From an uncultured Clostridium sp. (lineage in GTDB: Bacteria > Bacillota > Clostridia > TANB77 > CAG-508), in assembly GCA_946500615.1 (NCBI GenBank), contig CAMMWP010000018.1, positions 1-35,632 of the forward strand: a stretch of DNA of 35,632 nt, given 5' to 3'. Made by a program: the position numbers and the translations under genes. A model generated the notes under the pieces. That model was not told where the DNA came from. It worked only from the letters and a program-made list of their open reading frames with translations, and did no database searches. Shown here in pieces: positions 1 through 7,886 of this stretch (the stretch's first letter is position 1; every line of letters begins with the position of its first letter).

Positions 1-166
1 CTGTTTGTTCTTTGCTTTCTGTTGCTTTTGTTAAAATTCCATTATCTCCTGTTAATGTTGCAATGCTTACACCTGCTAAAATTAATAACACAATGATTGT
101 AATGACCAATGCGATTAAGGTAATACCATTATTCTTTGTTCCTCTTTTTTTCTTTAATTTCTCCAT
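1..166 (-). CDS. Prepilin-like secreted/pilus-type protein, N-terminus only (runs off left edge)
   Basis: Reading leftward from an ATG at 166, the visible 55 residues start MEKLKKKRGTKNNGITLIAL. A short basic leader is followed by a GITLIAL-type prepilin cleavage motif and a hydrophobic helix (VITIIVLLILAGVSIATLTG), then a GDNGIL segment. This is the N-terminal architecture of type IV pilin-like proteins that are abundant in gut Clostridia. A Shine-Dalgarno AGGAGA lies about 8 bases upstream of the ATG. The C-terminal domain is outside the window, so the function is unknown. In related organisms this N-terminus is often fused to C-type-lectin or FGE-like domains of the kind encoded at the right edge here, so a second diversified surface protein is possible but not shown. 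Confidence 0.8.
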   Translation of the reverse strand, partial: MEKLKKKRGTKNNGITLIALVITIIVLLILAGVSIATLTGDNGILTKATESKEQT

Positions 167-437
167 TTTTAACTTTCTCCTCTCTTGTTTTCATTTGTTA
201 TGTATTCTTTGGTTTTATGTTTTTCGTTCCTAGAGTTCTACTTTTTTATTTCTAAACATTCTGTTTTCCTTTTTGTAAATAGTATCTACATTTTCTTTCT
301 TTTTTATTCAAATAATGGTATTTACTTTTCAATGTCCATACTTTTTACAAAAATATTTTTTAGATATTTTTATTGTACTTATATTTTAGAAATAAGTCAA
401 TGCATTATCGTATTTTATTTCTTGTTTTTGCTTAGAT

Positions 438-636
438 TTCTAGACTCTAAGAAGATTGTTCAATAGATGAAACCATTGATATTATTGACATTTTCGTATA
501 TTTCCCTATCTTGAAATTTTATAATGCTAAAATATTTCTTATGTATTTTTTCTTTTAAAAATTTTTATATTTTTATTGACTTTACTATATTCTATTGTTA
601 AAATTAAAACATAAAAAATCTTCTTAGAGTCTAGAA
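438..636. repeat. 20-bp perfect inverted repeat bracketing a 159-bp segment (possible invertible promoter or MITE)
   Basis: The arms TTCTAGACTCTAAGAAGATT (438-457) and its exact reverse complement (617-636) sit in the 646-bp gap between two divergently transcribed genes. The enclosed DNA carries a good sigma-A-type promoter. CTTAG occurs just outside both arms (431-435 and 637-641), which could be a target duplication of a small mobile element. Arm length and spacing also fit a phase-variable invertible segment. No recombinase gene is visible in the window. The rest of 167-812 is AT-rich with no supported gene. Confidence 0.6.
576..604 (+). promoter_or_regulatory. Promoter inside the inverted-repeat segment
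   Basis: TTGACT (576-581), 17-bp spacer, TAAAAT (599-604). It points right, toward the DUF4912 gene. If the segment inverted, it would point toward the prepilin-like gene. Confidence 0.5.
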
Positions 637-812
637 CTTAGCGAAATTTTTATGTATCAAGTTTTATTTTTTCACTATTTTTTCTTTTATATCACTTAAA
701 AAAATCCATATTCTAAAATAAATTTAAAAAATCCCATTATCCCCTTGAATTTATTTTCCATTTAGTATAATATATAAAAGTAATAAAAGAGATTCACATA
801 GGAGGATATAGA

Positions 813-1820
813 ATGCCAAGAAAAACGAAAGAAACAAATGAAAAAACAAATGCACTTATATCAACAAAAAAAGCAGATACGGTAAAAAAAGAAACAGCAA
901 CAAAAGCAACAAAAACCACAAAATCCGTTACTAAAAAAACGACTGCAAAAAAAGATACTGTTGCAAAAGCCAAACCAGATGCAAAAAAATCATCTAGCAC
1001 AAAAAATGTAGCAAAAAAGACTTCTGCTACTGTTAAAAGTGTTGCCTCAGCAAAAGCTACTACAGCAAAAAAAGTAGCAACTACAAAAAAGAAATCAGCC
1101 ACCACATCTACGTCAAAAAAAGTATCTGCAAAAACAGCAACGAAAAAAGCTACTACAAAGAAAACAACCATATCAAAAAGAAAAAACAGTAAAACAAAAA
1201 AAGCAAAAGTAGATATTGTAGAATATTATGACTTACCATATCGCTACAATCAAACAGTTGTAAAAGTATTGGCGCAAACTCCTAACAATCTGTTTATTTA
1301 TTGGGATATTTCTGATAAAGATAGAGAAAACTATAAAGCACAATATGGTGAAAATTTTTTTGAAACAACCAAACCAGTTTTAATCATCCATAATACTACG
1401 ATGAATTATAGTTTTGAAATAGATATTAATGATTTTGCAAATAGTTGGTATCTTCATGTAAATGATGCCAAATGTGATTATACAATAGAATTAGGTAGAC
1501 GTCCCATTAAAGAAAATCCAAAAATTACTACAGATTATATTTATATATCTACTTCTAATGATATTGAAGCACCAAATGACCATATTTTATTTAATAAAGA
1601 ACAAAAAATGGTATATTTTAGAAATGTAAAAACCGGTGTTCAAGTTGAAAAACCAATTTCAGCAAATATTTCCTTCATTAGAAATATGGGAAAAATATAT
1701 AATATATATGATATATACAAAGCAATTTATCAAAATGAACATATTGAAGAAATTTACGATATATCAAATCCTTCTTCTGGTAATCCCACATCTGGAAGTC
1801 TTTCTTCAAAATTCAAATAA
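813..1820 (+). CDS. DUF4912 protein with Lys/Ala/Thr-rich N-terminal tail
   Basis: 335 residues. Residues 1 to about 130 are a low-complexity K/A/T/S tail resembling histone H1-like tails, with many KKxTA-type units. Residues from about 135 form a globular domain starting DIVEYYDLPYRYNQT, with NNLFIYWDIS and a later SWYLHVNDAKCDYTIELG segment, typical of DUF4912. The function of DUF4912 is not established. In Clostridia and cyanobacteria it is commonly found next to GH57/DUF1957 genes, as here (the next gene starts 157 bp downstream), which suggests a role linked to storage glucan. The Shine-Dalgarno AGGAGG is 9 bases upstream, and a TATAAT lies at 766-771. There is no signal peptide. The tail might bind nucleic acid or polyanions; that is inference. 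Confidence 0.82.
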   Translation: MPRKTKETNEKTNALISTKKADTVKKETATKATKTTKSVTKKTTAKKDTVAKAKPDAKKSSSTKNVAKKTSATVKSVASAKATTAKKVATTKKKSATTSTSKKVSAKTATKKATTKKTTISKRKNSKTKKAKVDIVEYYDLPYRYNQTVVKVLAQTPNNLFIYWDISDKDRENYKAQYGENFFETTKPVLIIHNTTMNYSFEIDINDFANSWYLHVNDAKCDYTIELGRRPIKENPKITTDYIYISTSNDIEAPNDHILFNKEQKMVYFRNVKTGVQVEKPISANISFIRNMGKIYNIYDIYKAIYQNEHIEEIYDISNPSSGNPTSGSLSSKFK

Positions 1821-1823
1821 TTT

Positions 1824-1865
1824 TGAGACACTTTATGATTGCCATTCAAAAGTGTCTCATTCATT
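1824..1865 (+). terminator. Rho-independent terminator after the DUF4912 gene
   Basis: An 11-bp stem, TGAGACACTTT (1824-1834) with AAAGTGTCTCA (1849-1859), is followed by a T-rich run. It lies four bases after the stop codon. Confidence 0.75.
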
Positions 1866-1977
1866 TTTAATACATTACAAATAGAATATAAGCTGATAAA
1901 TGATGTAAAAAATATTAATACATTCATACATACAACAAAATAAAAACACTATTTAATAATATAAAAGGAGAATTTAG

Positions 1978-3564
1978 ATGCAAGAGAAAAAAGGATATGT
2001 CAGTTTTGTTCTTCATGCACATCTTCCATTTATCCATCATCCAGAAAGTGATGACTATTTAGAAGAATCTTGGCTATATGAAGCAATATCTGAAACATAT
2101 ATACCATTATTAACCAATTTTCAAAAACTAGTAGATGAAGGCGTTAAATTTAGAATCACCATGTCTATGACCCCTCCTCTACTTTCCATGCTAGATAACA
2201 AATTATTACAAAGAAAATATATAAAATACCTAAAACAACTGATTGAATTATCTGGAAAAGAAATTAAAAGAACCGCTAATGATGAACGCTTAAATCAATT
2301 AGCATATTACTATTATGATAGATATTCCAATGACCTACACTTATTTAAAGATGTATATCAATGTAATTTAATCCAAGCTTTTAAACATTTTCAAGATATT
2401 GGTGTATTAGAAATTATCACTTGTGGAGCAACACATGGATATTTTCCAATCCTATATGTCAATGAAAAAACTGTAAAAGCACAAATAGCTGTAGGTGTTC
2501 AAACATATGAAAGATATTTTGGAAGAAAACCTCGTGGCATTTGGCTTCCAGAATGTGGATATGTACCAGAAGCTGATAAATATTTAAAAGAATTTGGTAT
2601 TGATTATATTATTACCGAAACACATGGTATCTTGTATGCAGACCCTACCCCTTTATATGGTACTTTTGCTCCTATTGTCTCTCCAGAAGGTGTTATTGCT
2701 TTTGGTAGAGACATCGAATCTTCAAGGCAAGTATGGAGCTCTATTAATGGATATCCCGGAGATTTTAACTACAGAGAATTTTATCGTGATATCGGCTATG
2801 AGGCTGATTATGATTATATAAAACCATATATTGCACATAATGGTGTTAGAGTTCATACAGGTATTAAATATTATAGAATTACAGGAAAAACAGAATTTAA
2901 AGATTATTATAATGTTCAATGGGCAAAAGACTCTGCTGAAAGACAAGCCGGTCATTTCTTTGATTCTAGAAATGCTCAAATTGAAAATCTTGCCCAATAT
3001 ACAGAAAATCCACCAATTATTTTATGCCCTTATGATGCTGAATTATATGGTCATTGGTGGTATGAAGGACCTTATTGGTTATATGTCTTATTTAAAAAAA
3101 TCTATTATGATGATTCTAATTTTGAATTGATTACACCATCTGAATATATTGATAGATATCCAAATATGCAAGTAGCTTCTCCTTGTCGTTCTAGTTGGGG
3201 AGCTAACGGATATAGTGAAGTATGGCTAAATCAAACAAATGATTATGCACATAGACATCTTCATGTTGCTGGCGATAGAATGTGTGAACTTGCTCATCTA
3301 TATCCAAATGCCAAAGGATTAAAGAAAAAAGCTTTAAACCAATGCGCACGAGAATTATTATTGGCACAAAGTAGTGATTGGTTATTTATTATTACTAATG
3401 GAACTATGGTAGATTATGCTAAAAAAAGAATTAAAGATCATATTGGTCGTTTTACTAAATTGTATTATCAAATCAAAGAAAATAACATTGATGAGGATTT
3501 CTTAAAAGATATCTTTAAAAAAGATTGTGTGTTTCCAAATATTGATTATATGATTTATTATTAA
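1978..3564 (+). CDS. GH57 / DUF1957 1,4-alpha-glucan branching enzyme-like protein
   Basis: 528 residues. The N-terminus GYVSFVLHAHLPFIHHPE is the classic GH57 start with the HAHLPF motif. GIWLPECGY places the probable nucleophile at Glu192, and CPYDAELYGHWW places the probable acid/base at Asp353, close to the positions known for archaeal GH57 branching enzymes. A C-terminal helical DUF1957 region follows, with RELLLAQSSDW at about residue 460. The length matches the family. The enzyme is expected to create alpha-1,6 branches in cytoplasmic glycogen-like glucan, and there is no signal peptide. The start is supported by AAAGGAG nine bases upstream. Together with the cytoplasmic alpha-amylase at 15193-16632 it suggests intracellular glucan metabolism. 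Some family members are hydrolases instead, so activity is inferred. Confidence 0.88.
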   Translation: MQEKKGYVSFVLHAHLPFIHHPESDDYLEESWLYEAISETYIPLLTNFQKLVDEGVKFRITMSMTPPLLSMLDNKLLQRKYIKYLKQLIELSGKEIKRTANDERLNQLAYYYYDRYSNDLHLFKDVYQCNLIQAFKHFQDIGVLEIITCGATHGYFPILYVNEKTVKAQIAVGVQTYERYFGRKPRGIWLPECGYVPEADKYLKEFGIDYIITETHGILYADPTPLYGTFAPIVSPEGVIAFGRDIESSRQVWSSINGYPGDFNYREFYRDIGYEADYDYIKPYIAHNGVRVHTGIKYYRITGKTEFKDYYNVQWAKDSAERQAGHFFDSRNAQIENLAQYTENPPIILCPYDAELYGHWWYEGPYWLYVLFKKIYYDDSNFELITPSEYIDRYPNMQVASPCRSSWGANGYSEVWLNQTNDYAHRHLHVAGDRMCELAHLYPNAKGLKKKALNQCARELLLAQSSDWLFIITNGTMVDYAKKRIKDHIGRFTKLYYQIKENNIDEDFLKDIFKKDCVFPNIDYMIYY

Positions 3565-3739
3565 AAAAGCACCCAGTTGGTGTCCAGTTTTGTCCAGTTG
3601 GGGACGTTTCTCTTTGAGACATTTTTGTGTCCAATTGGACACAAAAATGTCTCAAAGAGAAACGTCCCCAACTGGACAAAACTGAACAAAAATGCCAAAA
3701 AGAGAAACGCTCCCAACTGGACAAAACTGGGTGCTTTTT
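3563..3739. repeat. REP-like palindrome family, copy 1 (100-bp perfect palindrome), also acting as terminator
   Basis: Positions 3585-3684 form a perfect palindrome of two 50-base arms centred at 3634/3635 (core TGTCCAATTGGACA). A third, degraded half-unit follows. An outer stem AAAAAAGCACCCAGTT (3563 on) pairs with AACTGGGTGCTTTTTT near 3724-3739, which makes a terminator for the GH57 gene. The internal unit TTGGGGACGTTTCTCTTTG recurs at 16675-16720 and 29454-29727. Confidence 0.85.
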
Positions 3740-3833
3740 TTTATTCACTTAATTTTTTTCTTATCATATAATAATGTATAAGTTTTTTAAGTTTGGTAGA
3801 TACTAGTATAATGAGAAAGGGGTATTTTTGTAT

Positions 3834-4697
3834 ATGAAATCTTTATGTATAAAAACAAATAATTCTAAAATACTAGACTATCTACAAAACGAATTGAAAT
3901 GTTCTGAAATACAGCATATATGTTTTACTGAAAATCAATTCAAAAACTACAAAAATATTATTATTCATTACATTTCTGACGATGATTACCCTTACTTTTT
4001 TTCAAAACTTAGTACACTTTTATCTTTTATGATCATTGATGAATTTGAAGACATTCTAATGAAAAGAATGATTGATAAAAATTATTTTTATTTTGATTCT
4101 ATCGAAAGAAACAAAATATTAAAAAATTGTTATACTATACTTTCAGATGAATATTATTCATGGTTTGATAAAAAATTTGATGCACTTTATCATGCTATAT
4201 ATTCTTTCATATCTAGCAATAAAATTTTGGTACTTGACGGTTTTATCAATTTTAGATTACAAACCTATACTTCTATCTTAGATGAAATCATCACAGAAGG
4301 TGTTAATACCTATATCATTGAAAAAGAATATATGGAATTTATTTCTTTATTAAAGTTATATATTAATTCACAAAGTAATCATTCTAATGTTGTGCATTTA
4401 ATCTATAAACCGACAGAATCGCTTTTACTGGACGAAAATAAAGATCTCATCTTAACTTCTGACGAATTTTTTAATGCTAAATATTTAAGTGATATTTCTT
4501 TTTCTTCTAATGATTATACTTTAAATTCTTTATTAACTTTACTTCCTAAGAAAATCTATATTCATTTAGTGGATAATGAAATGGATGAATTTATTAATAC
4601 TTTGCAATTAATCTTTGAAAATCGTATTTCTATCTGTTTAAATTGTGAGATTTGTAATTTATATCGATATCATAAAAAAACACTTACTAAAAAATAA
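3834..4697 (+). CDS. ytxC: YtxC-like sporulation protein
   Basis: 287 residues from ATG 3834; a TTG at 3828 is an alternative start, with the GAAAGGGG ribosome site serving either. The central block ILVLDGFINFRLQTY, followed by ILDEIITEGVNTYIIEKEY, MEFISLLKLYI and a VHLIYKP strand, matches the YtxC-like family found in endospore formers. The family's molecular role is not known. A C-terminal Cys pair (SICLNCEIC) is visible. A TATAAT at 3807-3812 probably belongs to its promoter. It is flanked by the palindromic terminator upstream and converges on the membrane-protein gene downstream. Family assignment rests on motif recognition. Confidence 0.78.
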   Translation: MKSLCIKTNNSKILDYLQNELKCSEIQHICFTENQFKNYKNIIIHYISDDDYPYFFSKLSTLLSFMIIDEFEDILMKRMIDKNYFYFDSIERNKILKNCYTILSDEYYSWFDKKFDALYHAIYSFISSNKILVLDGFINFRLQTYTSILDEIITEGVNTYIIEKEYMEFISLLKLYINSQSNHSNVVHLIYKPTESLLLDENKDLILTSDEFFNAKYLSDISFSSNDYTLNSLLTLLPKKIYIHLVDNEMDEFINTLQLIFENRISICLNCEICNLYRYHKKTLTKK

Positions 4698-4726
4698 TTT
4701 TTTGTAAAATCAGCAGATATTCAGTA

Positions 4727-4773
4727 AAATGCACCTAACATATTAATCTAAATTAATATGAATAGGTGCATTT
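4727..4773. terminator. Bidirectional terminator between convergent genes
   Basis: The stem AAATGCACCTA (4727-4737) pairs with TAGGTGCATTT (4763-4773), and an inner ATATTAAT / ATTAATAT helix extends it. It lies between ytxC (+) and the membrane protein (-). Confidence 0.65.
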
Positions 4774-4793
4774 CCTCTATCGTATTTTAGATA

Positions 4794-5573
4794 CTATCCA
4801 TTTATAATAGCATTCAAATAGTCCATTGCTTCTTGTAATCCCGGTAGTAGTGCTTTTAGTAAATCCTCATTGGCTTGTACTTTCCATTCTCTTTCTTGTT
4901 TTACTAATTGAATTGTTGTGTTGACAGTTTTTGTTTCGATTTGTTCATTTTTTAGTTGTTCTTTTAATTTGTTATTTTGCTCCTCTTCTGTGAAAGATTC
5001 TCCACTAAATGCAATTTTTAATGCTTCTTGTGTATAATTAGATATGATTTGTTCAAAATCTTTATTGGTAATTTCTATTTCTACACTTGCTTTATCTGTT
5101 TCTTTTGTAATGTTTAAAATCTTCCATGATAATTTATTAAATAATAGGCTTTGTGCTTCTTCATCTATTTGTGAGTCTTCTAAAAATTCTGATTGATTTC
5201 CAGCTTCGTCATAGTTAATATATTTATTGATGCTTTCAAAATCTGCATTTTTCAAACTGTTTAACATTCCATCTACAGTTTTCTCTGGTGTGGCTGGTAA
5301 TAATATTAAAGCTGTAACAATGGCTAATACAACAAGCAATAATACAATTCCTCCAACCCAATACCCTACTACTTTGTTACTTTTTTCATCTTTATTCTCT
5401 TTATTTTCTTTTTTATTATTTTTATCTGCTTTCTTAGTTTCAACTGTATCCATTTTTATTTCTTTCTTTAAGTCTTTTCCCGATACCTTATTGAATTTTG
5501 GTTCTTCCACTTTTTGTGTATTAACTTCTTCTACTTTTTTTGTTTTTTCTACTTTTTCTTCTTTTTTCTCCAT
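4794..5573 (-). CDS. Single-pass membrane protein with extracytoplasmic DUF4878-like domain
   Basis: 259 residues from ATG 5573, chosen because GAAAGAGGG lies just upstream; a longer ORF to 5612 lacks such a site. The cytoplasmic N-terminal part (about 80 residues) is Lys/Glu-rich and low complexity. One transmembrane helix follows (GGIVLLLVVLAIVTALILL). The outer domain begins with a TPEKTVDGMLNSLKNADFES segment, the usual start of NTF2-fold DUF4878/lumazine-binding-like domains, and ends with EWKVQANEDLLKALLPGL. Function unknown; it may bind a ligand or partner at the cell surface. Confidence 0.75.
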   Translation of the reverse strand: MEKKEEKVEKTKKVEEVNTQKVEEPKFNKVSGKDLKKEIKMDTVETKKADKNNKKENKENKDEKSNKVVGYWVGGIVLLLVVLAIVTALILLPATPEKTVDGMLNSLKNADFESINKYINYDEAGNQSEFLEDSQIDEEAQSLLFNKLSWKILNITKETDKASVEIEITNKDFEQIISNYTQEALKIAFSGESFTEEEQNNKLKEQLKNEQIETKTVNTTIQLVKQEREWKVQANEDLLKALLPGLQEAMDYLNAIING

Positions 5574-5806
5574 AAAAATCCCTCTTTCTTTATTTTCTTG
5601 GACAAATCTCATTTCTCTGAGTTTAATTTACTTTCATTTTTTAAGAAATTTAAAGATTTGTTCATACAAAAAAACATTTTTCCATTTTTTTGATACCTAT
5701 TTTTATAGAAAAGAATTTACTTTTTTCTATCTATAAAAATTATATATTAAGAAAGATTTTTTTTCAACTATTTTTCTACATTTTTTGTAATTCCCTTTTC
5801 ATTACC

Positions 5807-6025
5807 ATTCAGAGTTTCCAAGCTGAGAGCAGTCATATGGTATATTTTTTAAGCTTTGAATGCGACCGGAATCATTTTAGAAATTCTTATATATAAGTCG
5901 TAAAGTGTCCTGTTTCCGGGTATTGTTACGATTTAAATATTAGAATTTCTTAAACGGAAATTGGAGGGTAGCCGAGAAGTTTAAAAAATTACCATATGAC
6001 TGCTCTCAACTTGGAAGCTCTGAAT
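5807..6025 (+). ncRNA. Candidate structured RNA (~219 nt) closed by a 36-bp stem
   Basis: Arms 5807-5842 and 5990-6025 pair over 36 positions with one mismatch and one G-U pair. Inside, TAGAAATTCT near 5878 pairs with AGAATTTCTTA near 5942, CGTAA (5899-5903) pairs with TTACG (5927-5931), and TTTCCG (5913-5918) can pair with CGGAAA (5955-5960), a possible pseudoknot. The region is richer in G+C than its surroundings and has no ORF. A CTCTTTTTATT run follows the closing stem on the plus strand, so I favour that strand, but no strong promoter is seen on either. The family is not identified; the raiA-motif RNA of Firmicutes is one candidate. The rest of 5574-6066 is AT-rich without a gene. Confidence 0.6.
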
Positions 6026-6066
6026 ACTAACTCTTTTTATTACGGTTCAATAAACTAATTTCAAAT

Positions 6067-7002
6067 TTATATTGCTTGATTGATTCCTGTTGCCACAATT
6101 TTACTCATATTTTCTATCAAGTCATCAATTTCTTTTGGTGTCACAATTAAATTATAATCTTGTGGTACCAAAGCCTCTTTTATCTCTTCATAATTATCTT
6201 CTTCTTTTAATTGATTTAAATACTCATTCGATTTTGCTTCATCTTGTAATTTAGAAATAAATAAATCTAATGAATCATTTACTAAAACTGCCGTTTCAAC
6301 AACTGTTGGAATGCCGATTGCTACTACTGGAATTCCCAATGTATTTTGACTAATCTCTTTTCTTGTATTTCCTACACCTGCTCCCGGCACAATTCCTGTA
6401 TCTGAAATTTGTACAGTACTACTAATTCTTTCGATACTTCTAGAAGCTAAAGCATCAATCACTATCAATAATTTAGGATGAATATTATCAACAATTCCCT
6501 TTAAAATTTCTACTGTTTCTATTCCTGTTGTTCCTAAAACCCCCGGCGAAATAGCACTCACATTTCTGGCACCTTCTTTCACATATTGTGGCAGATATTT
6601 AATCATATGTCTGGTTACTTCTATATCATTAATTACTTTGGGACCTAGTGCATCTGGTGTCACATAAATATTCCCAAGCCCAACCACCAATATTTCTCCA
6701 CTTTTGTCCACATGACTATCTACAATTTTTCTTAACTCATCTGAAACCGTATCTGCTGATTTCTGAATTTCCTCTTCTCCTGCAATTTTCAAATTTTTAA
6801 TATCAATTGTAACATATACACCTTTGGGTTTTCCTATTGCATTTTCTCCTTCTTCATTGGTTATTTTTACCCTATCTACTTTTATATTTTCATCAATTGT
6901 TTGTTCTTCACTTTCTATACCATTAATTTCATTCTCCAGTTTATTGGCTGTTCTATAAATTTCTCTTCTTTCTGCTGCTAAATCTGTTCTAAAATTAAAC
7001 AT
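6067..7002 (-). CDS. gpr: Germination protease GPR
   Basis: 311 residues. This is the spore-specific endopeptidase that degrades small acid-soluble proteins on germination; it is made as a zymogen in the forespore. Visible signatures are the N-terminal prosegment MFNFRTDLAAERRE, EILVVGLGN, TPDALGPKV, SAISPGVLGTTGIET, and the VIDALASRSIERISSTVQIS and GIVPGAGVGNTRKEIS blocks. The length fits the Clostridium type. AAGGAG precedes the ATG. A likely substrate type, an SspH-like SASP, is encoded at 31536-31718. The stop codon lies close to the structured RNA candidate. Confidence 0.95.
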   Translation of the reverse strand: MFNFRTDLAAERREIYRTANKLENEINGIESEEQTIDENIKVDRVKITNEEGENAIGKPKGVYVTIDIKNLKIAGEEEIQKSADTVSDELRKIVDSHVDKSGEILVVGLGNIYVTPDALGPKVINDIEVTRHMIKYLPQYVKEGARNVSAISPGVLGTTGIETVEILKGIVDNIHPKLLIVIDALASRSIERISSTVQISDTGIVPGAGVGNTRKEISQNTLGIPVVAIGIPTVVETAVLVNDSLDLFISKLQDEAKSNEYLNQLKEEDNYEEIKEALVPQDYNLIVTPKEIDDLIENMSKIVATGINQAI

Positions 7003-7150
7003 ACACTCAACTCCTTGAACTTAAGGGACAGTCTTTAAAGTTCACTTTCCCAATTTCTATTATTTTTTGTTTTTTATAGTATTTGTAAAAAACTTTGTTT
7101 TTATTCTTTATTTTATTTGCAATTTTCTAAATTTTATGTTAACATATATT

Positions 7151-7178
7151 TTGATATATATTGTAAAAATGCTATCAT
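7151..7178 (+). promoter_or_regulatory. Promoter for the 7221 gene
   Basis: TTGATA (7151-7156), 16-bp spacer, TATCAT (7173-7178), about 40 bases before the start codon. Confidence 0.55.
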
Positions 7179-7220
7179 ATTGTTCAGATAGTAAATAAAA
7201 GAAATGAGAGGATAAATAAA

Positions 7221-7793
7221 ATGAATAAACAAAACTTATTTGAGAACATCAAAAATTCAATGGGAGAGTTCCCACCTTTTTACCCAGAATATCGGAATTG
7301 GAAATCCACAAACTGTTATGCTCACGCTTTAAATCTACACTATCCTATAGAGCATGACTACTATTGTCCAGGGATGTTAGCAGCTCTTTCTAAAGGAGGT
7401 GATATTTTCGATGATGTCCTACTATCAATTTTAGACTTCTTCGAGACTGGAACAGCACACACATACACTTCATCTGAAATTGATTTTCTTGTAAAAGGTA
7501 TTAAAAGAGATTGTATCGCTTTTGGCTTATATGCTACAGAATGTGATTTTACCAAACCCTGTACTCCAAATTCTTACAAGATTCTCCTATATACCTTTCC
7601 TGCTCCTGAAGGGTGGCACTTTGTAAGAGAATCCATAACCTGGGAAGGAGAAAGGATTTGGACACATAATCCGGGGTATAACACCCCTACAGAAGAAATC
7701 GATTTGTCTAAAAATCACATCTCTTTTACCATAGAGGGGGTAACTTTTACGTTTCGAAAATGTTTAGAAATCAACTTCTCTAAACTCCTTTAA
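7221..7793 (+). CDS. Hypothetical protein with Cys/His hydrolase-like motifs
   Basis: 190 residues, not recognised with certainty. The pattern TNCYAHALNL (residues about 32-41), then a CPG motif, an IAFGLYATECD strand, EGWHFVRE, and WTHNPGYNTP resembles small papain/NlpC-like cysteine hydrolases with NCYAYAL...H...PG motifs. Cys33 and the His of EGWHF are the natural candidates for catalytic residues. There is no signal peptide. It has its own promoter, an AGAGG ribosome site and a strong terminator, so it is monocistronic. One CGG codon is present in frame (7293-7295, residue 25), unusual in this window. Gaining a single gene with its own signals between core genes suggests an accessory gene. 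Confidence 0.6.
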   Translation: MNKQNLFENIKNSMGEFPPFYPEYRNWKSTNCYAHALNLHYPIEHDYYCPGMLAALSKGGDIFDDVLLSILDFFETGTAHTYTSSEIDFLVKGIKRDCIAFGLYATECDFTKPCTPNSYKILLYTFPAPEGWHFVRESITWEGERIWTHNPGYNTPTEEIDLSKNHISFTIEGVTFTFRKCLEINFSKLL

Positions 7794-7816
7794 GTTTTGA
7801 TATTTTAGGGACATGG

Positions 7817-7857
7817 AAAGAACACTATTAAAACATATATTAATAGTGTTCTTTTTT
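7817..7857 (+). terminator. Rho-independent terminator
   Basis: A 14-bp perfect stem AAAGAACACTATTA / TAATAGTGTTCTTT with a 10-base loop, followed by TTTT, 20 bases after the stop codon. Confidence 0.85.
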
Positions 7858-7886
7858 GAACTTTAAAGATTATCCCCTATGTTCAC

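Noticed and set aside
185..466. 93-residue plus-strand ORF
   Set aside because: Very AT-rich, hydrophobic by composition, no Shine-Dalgarno site, and it reaches into the inverted-repeat arm.
794..1171. 125-residue minus-strand ORF rich in Val and Phe
   Set aside because: It is the shadow of the Lys/Ala/Thr-rich region of the DUF4912 gene and has no ribosome site.
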